A program made the position numbers and the translations under genes. From positions 1,426,001-1,490,000 of the forward strand of contig JABTUN010000001.1 in NCBI GenBank assembly GCA_015075365.1: a DNA stretch of 64,000 nt, in the 5' to 3' direction. The notes below the pieces were generated by a model that was not told where the DNA came from, did not search any database, and saw only the letters and a program-made list of their open reading frames with translations. Shown here piece by piece: positions 51,301 through 58,516 of the stretch. Every line of letters begins with the position of its first letter. Positions within the stretch are counted from its first letter, which is position 1. This DNA is from Verrucomicrobiaceae bacterium (GTDB lineage Bacteria > Verrucomicrobiota > Verrucomicrobiia > Verrucomicrobiales > Verrucomicrobiaceae).

Positions 51301-51731
51301 TTACCCGACTGAGCACTGAGCACTGACAACTGAGCACTTGGAACAGCCGGCCTCACCACCTTCTCATAGCTCCAATGCTTCCCCCACTTCGCGCCCTGCT
51401 TGATCCAATCTTTGAGCAGCGCGACCTGCGCGGGGGAGATCGTCTTGTGCTGCTTCGGCGGTGGCATGACCTCATCGGGATCGGTGCTCACGATGCGCTG
51501 GATGAGAGCGCTTTTCTCCGGGTCACCCGGCACCACGGCGATGACGCCGTCGTTGTTCTTCTTCGCGGCGGCCTCGTCATCGAGACGGAGGTCCGCCTCA
51601 CGCTTTTTGTCGTCAGGACCATGGCAGAAGAAGCAGTTCTCGCTCAGGATCGGGCGGATCTGCTTGGAAAAGTCGATGGGCTCCGCCAAGGCGGAGGAAA
51701 CGAGGGCAAAGGTGACGAGGGGGCGGATCAC
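48306..51731 (-). CDS. PSD1-type cytochrome protein with DUF1549 and DUF1553 domains
   Basis: 1141 residues with GTG start and a short signal peptide (about 1-16, ALVSSALA). The N-terminal planctomycete cytochrome domain holds ILSENCFFCHGPDDKKREADLRLD with a CxxCH heme site. DUF1549 spans about 140-370 (LIRRVALDLTGLPPTLEEL; YGEHWARQWLDLARYADSSG; TAFHRNTMTQNEGGTDDEEFR). A discoidin-like carbohydrate-binding section is seen near 500-620 (DNDPWWEVDLKAAKPVDRVV). DUF1553 is C-terminal (VSRDNPLTARVTVNRLW; FGTGIVRSSEEFGSQG; RSRTNTPLQAFVTLNDP). The full architecture is typical of PVC bacteria and pairs with DUF1501. Odd: two arms of an inverted word repeat are translated within it, as QLSVLSAQ and STEHSALST. 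Confidence 0.94.
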   Translation of the reverse strand: MIRPLVTFALVSSALAEPIDFSKQIRPILSENCFFCHGPDDKKREADLRLDDEAAAKKNNDGVIAVVPGDPEKSALIQRIVSTDPDEVMPPPKQHKTISPAQVALLKDWIKQGAKWGKHWSYEKVVRPAVPSAQLSVLSAQSGKVNPVDAFLAQRLAKEGLKFSPKADAATLIRRVALDLTGLPPTLEELDRFLPKLSTEHSALSTYDEMVSHYLAKPSYGEHWARQWLDLARYADSSGYPSDQPREIWAYRDWVIRALNANMPFDQFTIEQLAGDLLPNPTDDQLIATAFHRNTMTQNEGGTDDEEFRNAAIIDRVNTTFAVWMGTTMACAQCHTHKYDPLTINEYFQFYAFLNQSADSDKKDEVPLHSFDTPELKKQRETLKVEIAALESKFTKPDAKWLAGLEAWDRGFARDLGWQSPKPSKVSEGDAKIENDGRVILAKNKDTASYTVELPLAGDKLSALRLETAPQAGFGNFVLTSLKAEVVPPDAKAAPQARFVRVELPGAKKMLQLAEVQVFSGAENIAPKGVASHSSQYQDAAAKRANDGNTDGDYKKGSVSHTSGNDNDPWWEVDLKAAKPVDRVVVWNRLDGVSKRLDGFRVVLLDEKRQILWKSEPTPAPEKEKAFAVSGPVPLSFTTALADFSQSGFEATKFLEAKSKGWAVGGAAEKPHTLTLLTNSPIAVPAGAKLRVTLEQKSEFKQHTLGNFRLSFTGDARVQQAAKIPANVIAALAQPKRTPEQQQVVADYYVRNIAKESAAERTRLAAANKELAAIKPVTVPIMRDLDPKQRRVTKVQLRGNWQSLGDEVSEGTPAVFHPLPATEPKNRLTMAKWLVSRDNPLTARVTVNRLWESIFGTGIVRSSEEFGSQGDLPFHPELLDWLAAELMDSGWDVKHLLKLMLTSQAYQQNSKSTPELNERDPDNRLLARGPRFRPTGELLRDQALAVSGLLSEKMYGVPVRPMTPNLGLSTAFGRSNDWEVSKGEDGHRRSLYTEVRRNSPYASFTTFDAGNREVCMIRRSRTNTPLQAFVTLNDPVFLETHQAMARRIVLKDGKDRKDVKDRLSLMFRLCLAREPTATELTTLTQLHAESLAMYRADAAAATKMATEPLGPVEAGADVVELAAWTAVANVVMNLDEFLMRR
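51113..51339. repeat. Inverted repeat arms embedded in the DUF1549/1553 coding sequence
   Basis: 51113-51145 and 51307-51339 are reverse complements at 29 of 33 positions without gaps. Each arm is a run of near-tandem words (GTGCTCA, GTGCTGA). They enclose 161 bp that encode the conserved start of DUF1549. On the coding strand they are read in frame as QLSVLSAQ and STEHSALST, in linker positions on either side of that conserved block. Confidence 0.9.
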
Positions 51732-51893
51732 AGGGCGAATACGCCCCAGATCTTCAGTTCCTTTGATGCACAGCGGGATTCTTCATGCCTTGGGCGAGGC
51801 ACGGAACCCTTACCGCGCCTTGGAAATTCCTCCTTGTCATCGCTGCCGCAGGGTACATCCTGCCCGTACCGTTTCCTCTCCTGATCCCCACCT

Positions 51894-52349
51894 ATGCAGA
51901 ATCGTCCCCCGAATCGTGGTTCCTCCGGCCAATCCTCACGCCCGCCTGGGCGCAGCAGCGGTCCGCCGCGTGGCATCGTGGGAGGTAGCAGCAGCGGTCC
52001 GCCGCGTGGTATCGTGGGCGGTGGCAGCAGCGGCCCGCCACGCGGCATCGTGGGCGGGAACGCACCGCGCAACAACCCGCCGCCGCGCAGCGCGCCCCCT
52101 CCCCGTCGTCCGGAGCCAGAACCTGAGCTCAAACAGAAGGAGGAGGCCATCGAGCTGGAAGGCGTGGTGTCCGCCGTGCTGGCAGGAACGATGTTCCGCG
52201 TGAAACTGCGCAACGGACACGAAGTACTGGCGCATATTTCTGGCAAGATGCGCAAAAGATTCATCCGCCTCGTGATCGGGGACGCGGTGAAGATCGAGAT
52301 GTCCCCCTACGACATGGACAAGGCCCGCATCGTGTACCGCATCGGCTGA
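51894..52349 (+). CDS. infA: Translation initiation factor IF-1 with an N-terminal extension
   Basis: 151 residues, twice the usual ~72. Residues ~83-151 are a complete IF-1 OB fold: [39 protein letters not shown] and [21 protein letters not shown]. The first ~80 residues are disordered and rich in Pro, Arg, Gly and Ser. They contain three tandem copies of a 12-residue unit, (R/S/G)[11 protein letters not shown], at 20-55 (36-bp DNA repeats, 51951-52058), then a proline-rich stretch and PEPEPE. No ATG lies at the usual IF-1 start, so the extension seems to be translated. RGG-like composition suggests RNA or ribosome contacts, which is inference. The gene is divergent from the PSD1-type gene. 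Confidence 0.93.
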   Translation: MQNRPPNRGSSGQSSRPPGRSSGPPRGIVGGSSSGPPRGIVGGGSSGPPRGIVGGNAPRNNPPPRSAPPPRRPEPEPELKQKEEAIELEGVVSAVLAGTMFRVKLRNGHEVLAHISGKMRKRFIRLVIGDAVKIEMSPYDMDKARIVYRIG

Positions 52350-52382
52350 TGAAGGGAACGACGCCGCGAAACCACGCGCCTC

Positions 52383-52928
52383 ATGGCTGGAGACATCGTT
52401 TATTTCGACTTGGAGACACGCCGCACGGCCAATGACGTGGGCGGCTGGGGCAACAAGCACAAGATGGGCATCTCCGTGGCCTGCACCTACAGCACGAAAC
52501 TGGGGGAGTACATGATCTACACGGAGGATGAGGCCCAGGCGCTGATCGACCAGTTGCGCCGCGCGGACCTCGTCGTGGGATTCAACCATGTCGGCTTCGA
52601 CTACGAGGTGCTGATGGGGCACTGCCTGTTCGACTTCCGCGACCAGCTCCATGATCTTGACCTGCTGACCGACCTCGAAAAAGCGCTCGGACACCGCATC
52701 AAACTCGACGCCGTGGCTGCCGCCACGCTCGGCACCGGAAAGACCGCCGACGGGCTCGACGCGTTGAAATGGTGGCAGCAGGGCGAGGTGGCGAAGATTG
52801 CCGAATACTGCTGCTACGACGTGAAGGTGACGAAATGCGTGCATGAGTTCGGCATGGAGCACGGCTTCGTGAAGTACCACGACCGCAACGGCCGCGAGCA
52901 GTCGGTGAAGGTGAACTGGAGGCGCTGA
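52383..52928 (+). CDS. RNase H-fold DEDD exonuclease-like protein
   Basis: 181 residues, cytosolic. The DEDD motifs are IVYFDLETRR (Asp, Glu), VVGFNHVGFDYEVL (Asp), and YCCYDVKVTKCV near the end (YxxYD, the ExoIII-type last motif). The layout resembles the predicted 3'-5' exonuclease domain found beside or inside some helicases (YprB-like). It should remove nucleotides from DNA or RNA ends. It follows infA by 33 bp on the same strand, so co-transcription is likely. Downstream bases 52929-53045 hold no gene; GACGGTCTC appears twice there (near 52984 and 53038). Confidence 0.82.
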   Translation: MAGDIVYFDLETRRTANDVGGWGNKHKMGISVACTYSTKLGEYMIYTEDEAQALIDQLRRADLVVGFNHVGFDYEVLMGHCLFDFRDQLHDLDLLTDLEKALGHRIKLDAVAAATLGTGKTADGLDALKWWQQGEVAKIAEYCCYDVKVTKCVHEFGMEHGFVKYHDRNGREQSVKVNWRR

Positions 52929-53045
52929 GCCGCGCATTTTGCCGAGCTCCACGGCGGCCCAGCGTTGTCTGCACGGCCAGCGGACGGTCTCCGATCACGA
53001 GCACGGTTCTTTGTGAGAATAACAACCCGTTGGAGCCAGACGGTC

Positions 53046-54167
53046 TCACTTCAATGCCGCGCGCAACACCGGCTCAAACACATCCGCCTGACGCATGAAA
53101 CCGAGGTCGGTGGCATGGGATGCGTCGTTGGCACCTTCGGCATCGGTGCCGTAGAGAGCGTCACCGCTGATGTAGCTCAAGTTCGGCACCTTTTCGGCCT
53201 GGAGCTGCTCGAAGGCCTTTTTCAGCGCGGCGTGGTTGTCATCGTGGAACTTGGCCTTTCCGGGTGTGATCCAGGAATTCGTGAAGCGGCGGTCCTCGAC
53301 GAGAATGATGGGCGTGTTGGCGTGTTTGACGCGGATTTGTCTCACCAGCGGCACGCACTTGGCGGAGACATCGGCGGGCTGCATGTTGGGCAGGCAGTCG
53401 ATCACGATGGCGGCGGCATCCAGTTCGTTAATGAGATCGCCGACGGCAGCGTCCATCCGTCCATTGCCGGAGAAGCCGAGATTGATGACGGGGCGGTCGA
53501 GCCGGCGGCCGAGAATCGCGGTGTGGACCATGCCGGGGCGGGATGCATTCGCGCCATGGGTGATGGAGGTGCCATAGAACACGACCGGCTTTTCCGAGCG
53601 CGGTTGGAGGCCCTTAAACTTCGCCTCCTTCGGCACGCCGATCTCCAGTTTCTCGATGCCATTGTAGAGAGGCAGGTAGGCGGCGAACTCGTGTTCGCCG
53701 GGTGCCAGATCGCTGATCAAGACGGTCTCGACGTGCTGTTTGTCCGGTTTTGGGCAGGCGACCCAGCGCCACTGGCCTTTGTCATCCCGCGCGTAGAGAT
53801 CGAGACCGCTTACGCCGGTGGCAGGCATGGCTGGCAGGGCCAGATTCGCCTTCGAGAGGTCGTAGCGCGTGTAGATGCTCTTCGCGTCCGTTTTGAAACG
53901 CACCATCATGCCCGCTGAATCGCGGCTCAGGTTCCACACAGCGGGCGTCACCGTCTTCTCCGCCTTCGCCGGGAAGCGGTCAAACCAGCGTTTCCGCTCC
54001 TGATCGCCCCAGCCGCGGCCTTCGACGCCCCAGGTCGTCACATCATGCCACTGGGCATCCGCAGGGATGGCAGGCACCTTGGGTCTTGCCGGCGTCTTGG
54101 GGGCGGCTGTTTGGGCGAATGCGGGAACGCAAAGGAGAAAAGCGAGGAGGGCGATGGAGGTTTTCAT
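53046..54167 (-). CDS. Secreted SGNH/GDSL hydrolase
   Basis: 373 residues from the ATG at 54167, which starts a signal peptide (about 1-18, LLCVPAFAQ). Residues ~25-170 are an N-terminal beta domain typical of SGNH hydrolase-type esterases in this phylum. The catalytic domain has block I VVFYGTSITHGANASRPG (Ser), block II NLGFSGNGRMD (Gly), block III DCLPNMQPADV (Asn) and a late GTDAEGANDASHATDLG with the Asp/His pair (SHATD). It probably removes acetyl or similar groups from extracellular polymers. It lies downstream of the TonB receptor on the same strand but a hairpin separates them. Confidence 0.86.
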   Translation of the reverse strand: MKTSIALLAFLLCVPAFAQTAAPKTPARPKVPAIPADAQWHDVTTWGVEGRGWGDQERKRWFDRFPAKAEKTVTPAVWNLSRDSAGMMVRFKTDAKSIYTRYDLSKANLALPAMPATGVSGLDLYARDDKGQWRWVACPKPDKQHVETVLISDLAPGEHEFAAYLPLYNGIEKLEIGVPKEAKFKGLQPRSEKPVVFYGTSITHGANASRPGMVHTAILGRRLDRPVINLGFSGNGRMDAAVGDLINELDAAAIVIDCLPNMQPADVSAKCVPLVRQIRVKHANTPIILVEDRRFTNSWITPGKAKFHDDNHAALKKAFEQLQAEKVPNLSYISGDALYGTDAEGANDASHATDLGFMRQADVFEPVLRAALK

Positions 54168-54177
54168 GACAGGGAAA

Positions 54178-54202
54178 AGCCGCGCCGGAGTCCGGCGCGG
54201 CT
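54178..54202 (-). terminator. Intrinsic terminator after the TonB-dependent receptor
   Basis: AGCCGCGCCGG (54178-54188) pairs perfectly with CCGGCGCGGCT (54192-54202) around a 3-base loop. On the minus strand the stem is followed by TTTT. It lies 40 bp after the receptor stop and 11 bp before the SGNH hydrolase start. Confidence 0.75.
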
Positions 54203-54242
54203 CAACAAACGACCTCAAACGCTTGTTTTACACCAACGAAGC

Positions 54243-56399
54243 TTAAAACCTCACCTCGCCTCCGACATAAAAGTTGCGGCCGTAGGCAGGGTCGATGCCA
54301 TCCGCGCGGACGCGGGCGTAGTAGCTCTCGTCAAAGAGATTGTTGATGCCGGCCATGACGGTGAAGTGCTCATGCACCTTCACCTCGGCGGTGAGATCCC
54401 AGGTCATGTAGCTGGGGATGTCAAAGGTGGGGTTGCTGTTGTCCTGCGCGTTGTGATCCGCCACCATCGTGCCAAGGAAGCCGATCTTCACGCGGTCGGC
54501 GTGCTTGTAGATGAGACCCGTGCGGATCATGTAGTCCGGGGCGTATTGCGGCGCGCCGCCGTCGTTCGGTCCGCCATGCAGTTCCGCCTCAAGAATGGAG
54601 ACATTCGTGTAGAAGTTGAGCGAATGGCTACGCTCCACGTCACGGCCCGCGATGCGGTCGGAGAGGCCGATCAGGTCAAGGTCGAGAGCGCCGTCCCAGC
54701 CATAGTTGATGCTGCGGCCAACACTGGTGAGGCGGGTGACACCGCCGGCGGTGACGGTCCCGAAACGGTTGTCCAAGTCGATGAGGAAGACGCTGGTGTC
54801 AAAGGTCAGCCACCTGGCCGGCTTGCCACGCGCGCCGAGCTCGTAGGACCAACTGAGGCCAGGCGCGGCATCCGTGGCGACGACACCCGGCTGCGCGACG
54901 ATGGATTCCGTGAAAATGGTGGAGCGGTAGCCCTGCGAGACGTTGGCGTAGATCGCGCTCTCGTTGCCGATGTCGTAGGCCATGCCGAGGCCGAAGAGCG
55001 GCTGTACCTCGGTCTGCGCCTTGCGCACCTCGCCGGTGAAGGCACCGGTGGCGGGGGCAAAGTTCCGGCTCTGCACGTCCTGCTTGATCCATTCGAGGCG
55101 AAAGCCGGGCGTGATGCTGAATTTGCCGAAGGTGAACTTGTTCTCGGCAAAGAGGGAGCCGTAAATCGTCTCACGACGGCTATCGAGGAAGATGTTGCCG
55201 TCCTCAGCATCGGGAGAGAGGCCGCGCTTGTCCTCACGCGGCGAGTAGCAGTAGTAATACTGCATGCCGGCGGTGAGGGTGTGCTTGTCACCCCAGGCCT
55301 CCCAGTCATGGCGGAAGCGCGGCTCGATGCCAAAGGTGTAAAACTGCTGGTTTTCGATGTTGTTGGTGGCCGCGGCACCACCGGCGGGCAGCGTGCCGAA
55401 TCCACCACCGAGCTGGCGCTTGCTCCAGCGCTGGTAGTAGCCGCCCCATGCCTTCAGGCTGAATTCGGTGCCTTCCTGGAACTTGTGCTGCAACTCGGCG
55501 CTCGCGGCGTAGCGGCGCAGGCGAAAGCGGTCGTTCATGCGGGTGGTCATCTCGGGATTCGCGGCGAAATTCGCCGCCGTGAGGCCGCCCGGCTCGCCAT
55601 GCTCCTCCTCGTACATGTCCACGCTGAAAATGACGCGCGTGTCGTCGCTGATGGTGTGGACGAGCTTCACATTGCCACCGTCGAGACGGTAGTCGCTGTT
55701 CCACTGGCGAAAGCCGTCGCTGCTGCGGTGGTTGAAGTAGCCGTAGTAGCCCCAATCGCCGTAGGTGCCGTCCACGGCGGTGTAGCTGGAAAAAAGGTTG
55801 TCGGTGCCGAAGATGTTCTGCGTGCGGAATCCGAAAGCCTTGTCACGCCGTGGCATGTAGGTGACGTAATTGAACGCGCCGCCTGGCTGCGGGCCGTACA
55901 TGAGGGAACCGCCGCCGCGGATGAACTCCATGCGGTCCACCACATCGAGTGGCGGCGTGTAGTAGGCCTCCGGATAACCAAACGGGTCCGCATGGATCGG
56001 CACCCCGTCCTTCATGACCTGCATGAACTGGAAACGGTGCGGCTCCCCGATGCCGCGGTAGCCGATGCTGACGAGCGGGGTGGTTTCCTCGGAGAAAAGC
56101 AGGCCGGGAGTCGAGGCGAGCGCCTGGCGATAGTTGTTCGCCTGGACCTTCGGCAGCGCGTCGAGGTCGATCACTGTGGCACGTTTGCCTGAGAAGATCT
56201 TGGTGCCCTCGACAGCCTGGGGGAAGGAGTTCTGCGTGATTTGGTCGCTCTCCGACTCGCCATAGATGGTGACGATGTCGAGTTCCTCGACCGCCACATC
56301 GGGCTTGAGGGTCGGAGATTGGGCGTGGGAGGCCACTGCCAGGGCGAAAAGGGCACCGAGGGCAATGGTGGGGCCGGTGAGGGAGGTTTGAGGGAGCAT
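54243..56399 (-). CDS. FecA-like TonB-dependent outer-membrane receptor
   Basis: 718 residues with a signal peptide (about 1-26, AVASHAQ). A TonB-box-like ELDIVTIYGE region is followed by the plug (VIDLDALPKVQANNYRQALA; SIGYRGIGEPHRFQFMQVM; MEFIRGGGSLMYGPQPGGAF). The rest is a 22-strand-type barrel with alternating aromatic residues, ending in NFYVGGEVRF with the terminal Phe needed for membrane assembly. The plug sequence is closest in character to FecA/ferric-siderophore receptors. It is divergent from the tonB-exbB-exbD operon across 195 bp, so receptor and energising complex are probably co-regulated. Iron control is inference. Confidence 0.92.
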   Translation of the reverse strand: MLPQTSLTGPTIALGALFALAVASHAQSPTLKPDVAVEELDIVTIYGESESDQITQNSFPQAVEGTKIFSGKRATVIDLDALPKVQANNYRQALASTPGLLFSEETTPLVSIGYRGIGEPHRFQFMQVMKDGVPIHADPFGYPEAYYTPPLDVVDRMEFIRGGGSLMYGPQPGGAFNYVTYMPRRDKAFGFRTQNIFGTDNLFSSYTAVDGTYGDWGYYGYFNHRSSDGFRQWNSDYRLDGGNVKLVHTISDDTRVIFSVDMYEEEHGEPGGLTAANFAANPEMTTRMNDRFRLRRYAASAELQHKFQEGTEFSLKAWGGYYQRWSKRQLGGGFGTLPAGGAAATNNIENQQFYTFGIEPRFRHDWEAWGDKHTLTAGMQYYYCYSPREDKRGLSPDAEDGNIFLDSRRETIYGSLFAENKFTFGKFSITPGFRLEWIKQDVQSRNFAPATGAFTGEVRKAQTEVQPLFGLGMAYDIGNESAIYANVSQGYRSTIFTESIVAQPGVVATDAAPGLSWSYELGARGKPARWLTFDTSVFLIDLDNRFGTVTAGGVTRLTSVGRSINYGWDGALDLDLIGLSDRIAGRDVERSHSLNFYTNVSILEAELHGGPNDGGAPQYAPDYMIRTGLIYKHADRVKIGFLGTMVADHNAQDNSNPTFDIPSYMTWDLTAEVKVHEHFTVMAGINNLFDESYYARVRADGIDPAYGRNFYVGGEVRF

Positions 56400-56481
56400 G
56401 TGAGCGAGTTGAAACTGAGATTCTGTCGCAGAAGGGCCGCGATGATGGGTGCTTTCCCAAATCGCGCAAGCATTTTCTGCG

Positions 56482-56494
56482 ATTGAGTCTCAAT
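56482..56494. promoter_or_regulatory. Palindromic operator candidate between receptor and tonB genes
   Basis: ATTGAGTCTCAAT is a perfect 6-1-6 palindrome, the layout of Fur-family sites, though the bases differ from the E. coli Fur box. It lies 83 bp from the receptor start and 100 bp from the tonB start. A related inverted sequence occurs at 56409-56433 (TTGAAACT, then TCGCAGAA), matching TTGAGACT and TCGCAGAA on the opposite strand at 56475-56493 but with a different spacer. Confidence 0.5.
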
Positions 56495-56594
56495 TGCCTA
56501 TTGACGTGACTATCTTGCGTTTCATCCTCCCGACCCGCTCCCCGCCTTGATTTTTCGTGCGGAAGAACGTTTCACCCTGGCTCCAAACCTCCTT

Positions 56595-57395
56595 ATGAAC
56601 CTGGAAACCACTTCCCTGCCCGCCGCAGCCGCCCCGCGACTCGTGTGGAGGTTTCGTGCCCTTCAGGACGTGCCGGTGGGGCTTTCCTGGCTGCTCGGCA
56701 TCAGTGCTGGATTCCTTTCCATCGGCATTGCAGGCATCTTCGCGGCGGAAATGCCCGTGATTCATCTGAAGACCCTCGCGGACGTGATGCACGCCGACGA
56801 TCTGCCGCTCATCGAGACAACGATGGCCGAGCTCCAGGCACAAAACGAAGAGGAACCTGCTCCTGCGGAAGACGCCCCGCCCGAAACACCTGAAATCCTC
56901 GAAATCGAAATCCCGGAGGCAACACCTCCTGATCTCGACCTGCCGGAGGTGGCGGAGGCCATGACCCAGGAGGACATTTTCGCCATCCCGACCGCGCCGA
57001 AGATCGAAGACGCCCTCAAACCCGTCGATCCCGTCATCCGCCCCAAGCCTGCCCCCGCACCCACCCCGCGGAGATCAGCCACCGCCTCCGCCAGGCCGAG
57101 CACGCCGGGTGGATCGCCCGGCGGCACCGGCACAGCCACGCGTAGCAGCGGCCGTATGATCACGCCCGCGCCGCCCTACCCCAGCTTTGCCAAATCACAG
57201 AACATGCAGGGCACCGTGCGCCTCAGCCTCAGTGTGGGGCCCTCCGGCGCGGTGGAAGGCGCCACCGTCATCAGCAGCACCGGCTTTTCCGCCCTCGACA
57301 GTTATGCCGCCTCCTGGGTGAGGCGAAACTGGCGCTTCCCCGCCACCGGCACCGGCAGGCGTTACACGCTGCCGCTCTCCTTCCGACTCCGCTAA
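56595..57395 (+). CDS. tonB: Energy transducer TonB
   Basis: 266 residues from the ATG at 56595. A membrane helix lies near 30-50 (GLSWLLGISAGFLSIGIAG). The middle is acidic and proline-rich (EEPAPAEDAPPETPEI and on), the periplasm-spanning part, followed by a basic Pro/Arg stretch (KPAPAPTPRRSA). The C-terminal TonB domain begins PAPPYPSFAKSQNMQGTVRL and ends VRRNWRFPATGTG and LPLSFRLR. It transfers proton-motive energy from ExbB/ExbD to outer-membrane receptors such as the divergent FecA-like one. It leads an operon with exbB (13 bp gap), exbD and a coiled-coil protein. Confidence 0.93.
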   Translation: MNLETTSLPAAAAPRLVWRFRALQDVPVGLSWLLGISAGFLSIGIAGIFAAEMPVIHLKTLADVMHADDLPLIETTMAELQAQNEEEPAPAEDAPPETPEILEIEIPEATPPDLDLPEVAEAMTQEDIFAIPTAPKIEDALKPVDPVIRPKPAPAPTPRRSATASARPSTPGGSPGGTGTATRSSGRMITPAPPYPSFAKSQNMQGTVRLSLSVGPSGAVEGATVISSTGFSALDSYAASWVRRNWRFPATGTGRRYTLPLSFRLR

Positions 57396-57408
57396 AATCC
57401 GCCCGCTC

Positions 57409-58053
57409 ATGCTCCTCGCCAACGTCGTCATCGAATTCATCCACAAAGGCGGCCCCATCATGTGGCCCATCCTCGCCGTCACCGCCTTCGCGCTCTGCGT
57501 GCTCGTCGAGCGTGTCTTTTGGTGGCTGCGCCTCGCCTCGAAACGCAACGCGAGGCAGCTCGACCTCGTGTACGAAGCGCTCGAAGCCGGCGAATTGAGC
57601 AAGGCCATCACCGAATCCAAAGACGCCAGCGATCCCGTCGTGCGCATGATCCATCACGGCCTGCACCACCGCCACAGCAGCATGCAGGGCGCTCTGGAGG
57701 TCGCCGCGGGGCAGGAGTTGCGCGGCGCGGGCCGCTTCCTCGGCGCCATGGACACCATCGTCACACTCGCGCCGCTGCTGGGCCTTCTCGGCACTGTCAC
57801 CGGCATCATGGGCAGCTTCACCAGCATCGGCAGCAGCGAGCTGGCCGTCGAAAAGGTGACCGGCGGCATCGGTGAGGCCCTCATCGCCACCGCCGCAGGC
57901 CTTGGCATCGCCATCGCCACCCTGGTGCCCATGAACTACTTCCACAGCCGCCTCGCCGCGTTGAAATTCGATCTCGAGGCCGCCGCGAACAACGTGCTCA
58001 TCCTGGCCGCGCAGCACGGGTTCGACAAAGTGGGCTCCAAAACCGGGAACTGA
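57409..58053 (+). CDS. exbB: ExbB/TolQ/MotA-family proton channel protein
   Basis: 214 residues. Three membrane helices are visible: ~16-36 (PIMWPILAVTAFALCVLVE), ~110-130 (IVTLAPLLGLLGTVTGIMGSF) and ~155-180 (ALIATAAGLGIAIATLVPMN). The TVTGIMGSF and GEALIATAAGLGIAI segments are the family signature. It forms the pentameric stator with ExbD that powers TonB. Two near-repeats AACTGAGAAC and AACCGAGAAC span its stop codon and the gap to exbD (58048-58071). The order tonB-exbB-exbD is complete. Confidence 0.94.
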   Translation: MLLANVVIEFIHKGGPIMWPILAVTAFALCVLVERVFWWLRLASKRNARQLDLVYEALEAGELSKAITESKDASDPVVRMIHHGLHHRHSSMQGALEVAAGQELRGAGRFLGAMDTIVTLAPLLGLLGTVTGIMGSFTSIGSSELAVEKVTGGIGEALIATAAGLGIAIATLVPMNYFHSRLAALKFDLEAAANNVLILAAQHGFDKVGSKTGN

Positions 58054-58075
58054 GAACCGCCAACCGAGAACGGCC

Positions 58076-58516
58076 TTGAAGCTTCACTCCCCACTGCCCG
58101 AGAAAAAGACCCGGCTGGAGATCATCCCGCTGATCGACGTCATGTTCTTCCTGCTGGCCTCCTTCATGATGGTCAGCCTCACCATGACGAAGCAGCAGAC
58201 GATCAAGGTGAACCTGCCCGTCGCCTCCGCCGCGCAGAGCGACTTCAAGCCCGACATGATCAACCTCGCCGTCAACGCCCAGGGCGACATCTTCTACAAC
58301 AAGGCCGCCATCACCCTGCCCGCGCTCGAGACCGAGCTCGCGAAGCGCTTCGGCCAGGATCCCGCCACGCCTGTCTATATCAGCGGCGATGTGAACACGC
58401 GCTTCGCCGACCTTGTGAAGGCGCTCGACATCGCCAAGCGGGTCGGCTTCACCAAGGTCGCCTTCAATGTCAAACCCACCGGTGGAGCCGCCGCCGCGCC
58501 CGCGCCGCAGCAATGA
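58076..58516 (+). CDS. exbD: ExbD/TolR-family protein
   Basis: 146 residues. The single helix ~17-37 contains the proton-conducting Asp in LEIIPLIDVMFFLLASFMMV. The periplasmic part has VNLPVASAAQ, INLAVNAQGDIFYN and VYISGDVNTRFADLVKALDIAKRVGF, all family features. The start is assigned to TTG at 58076 because no in-frame ATG precedes the helix and the N-terminus KLHSPLPEKKTRLE is the right length. The stop overlaps the start of the next gene by four bases (ATGA). TTG initiation with no Shine-Dalgarno sequence suggests coupling to exbB or low expression. Confidence 0.92.
   Translation: MKLHSPLPEKKTRLEIIPLIDVMFFLLASFMMVSLTMTKQQTIKVNLPVASAAQSDFKPDMINLAVNAQGDIFYNKAAITLPALETELAKRFGQDPATPVYISGDVNTRFADLVKALDIAKRVGFTKVAFNVKPTGGAAAAPAPQQ

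Noticed and set aside
51785..51988. Small ORF (67 codons) overlapping the IF-1 start, with a hydrophobic segment
   Set aside because: It overlaps infA in another frame, lacks a ribosome binding site, and its second half is just the out-of-frame IF-1 repeat.
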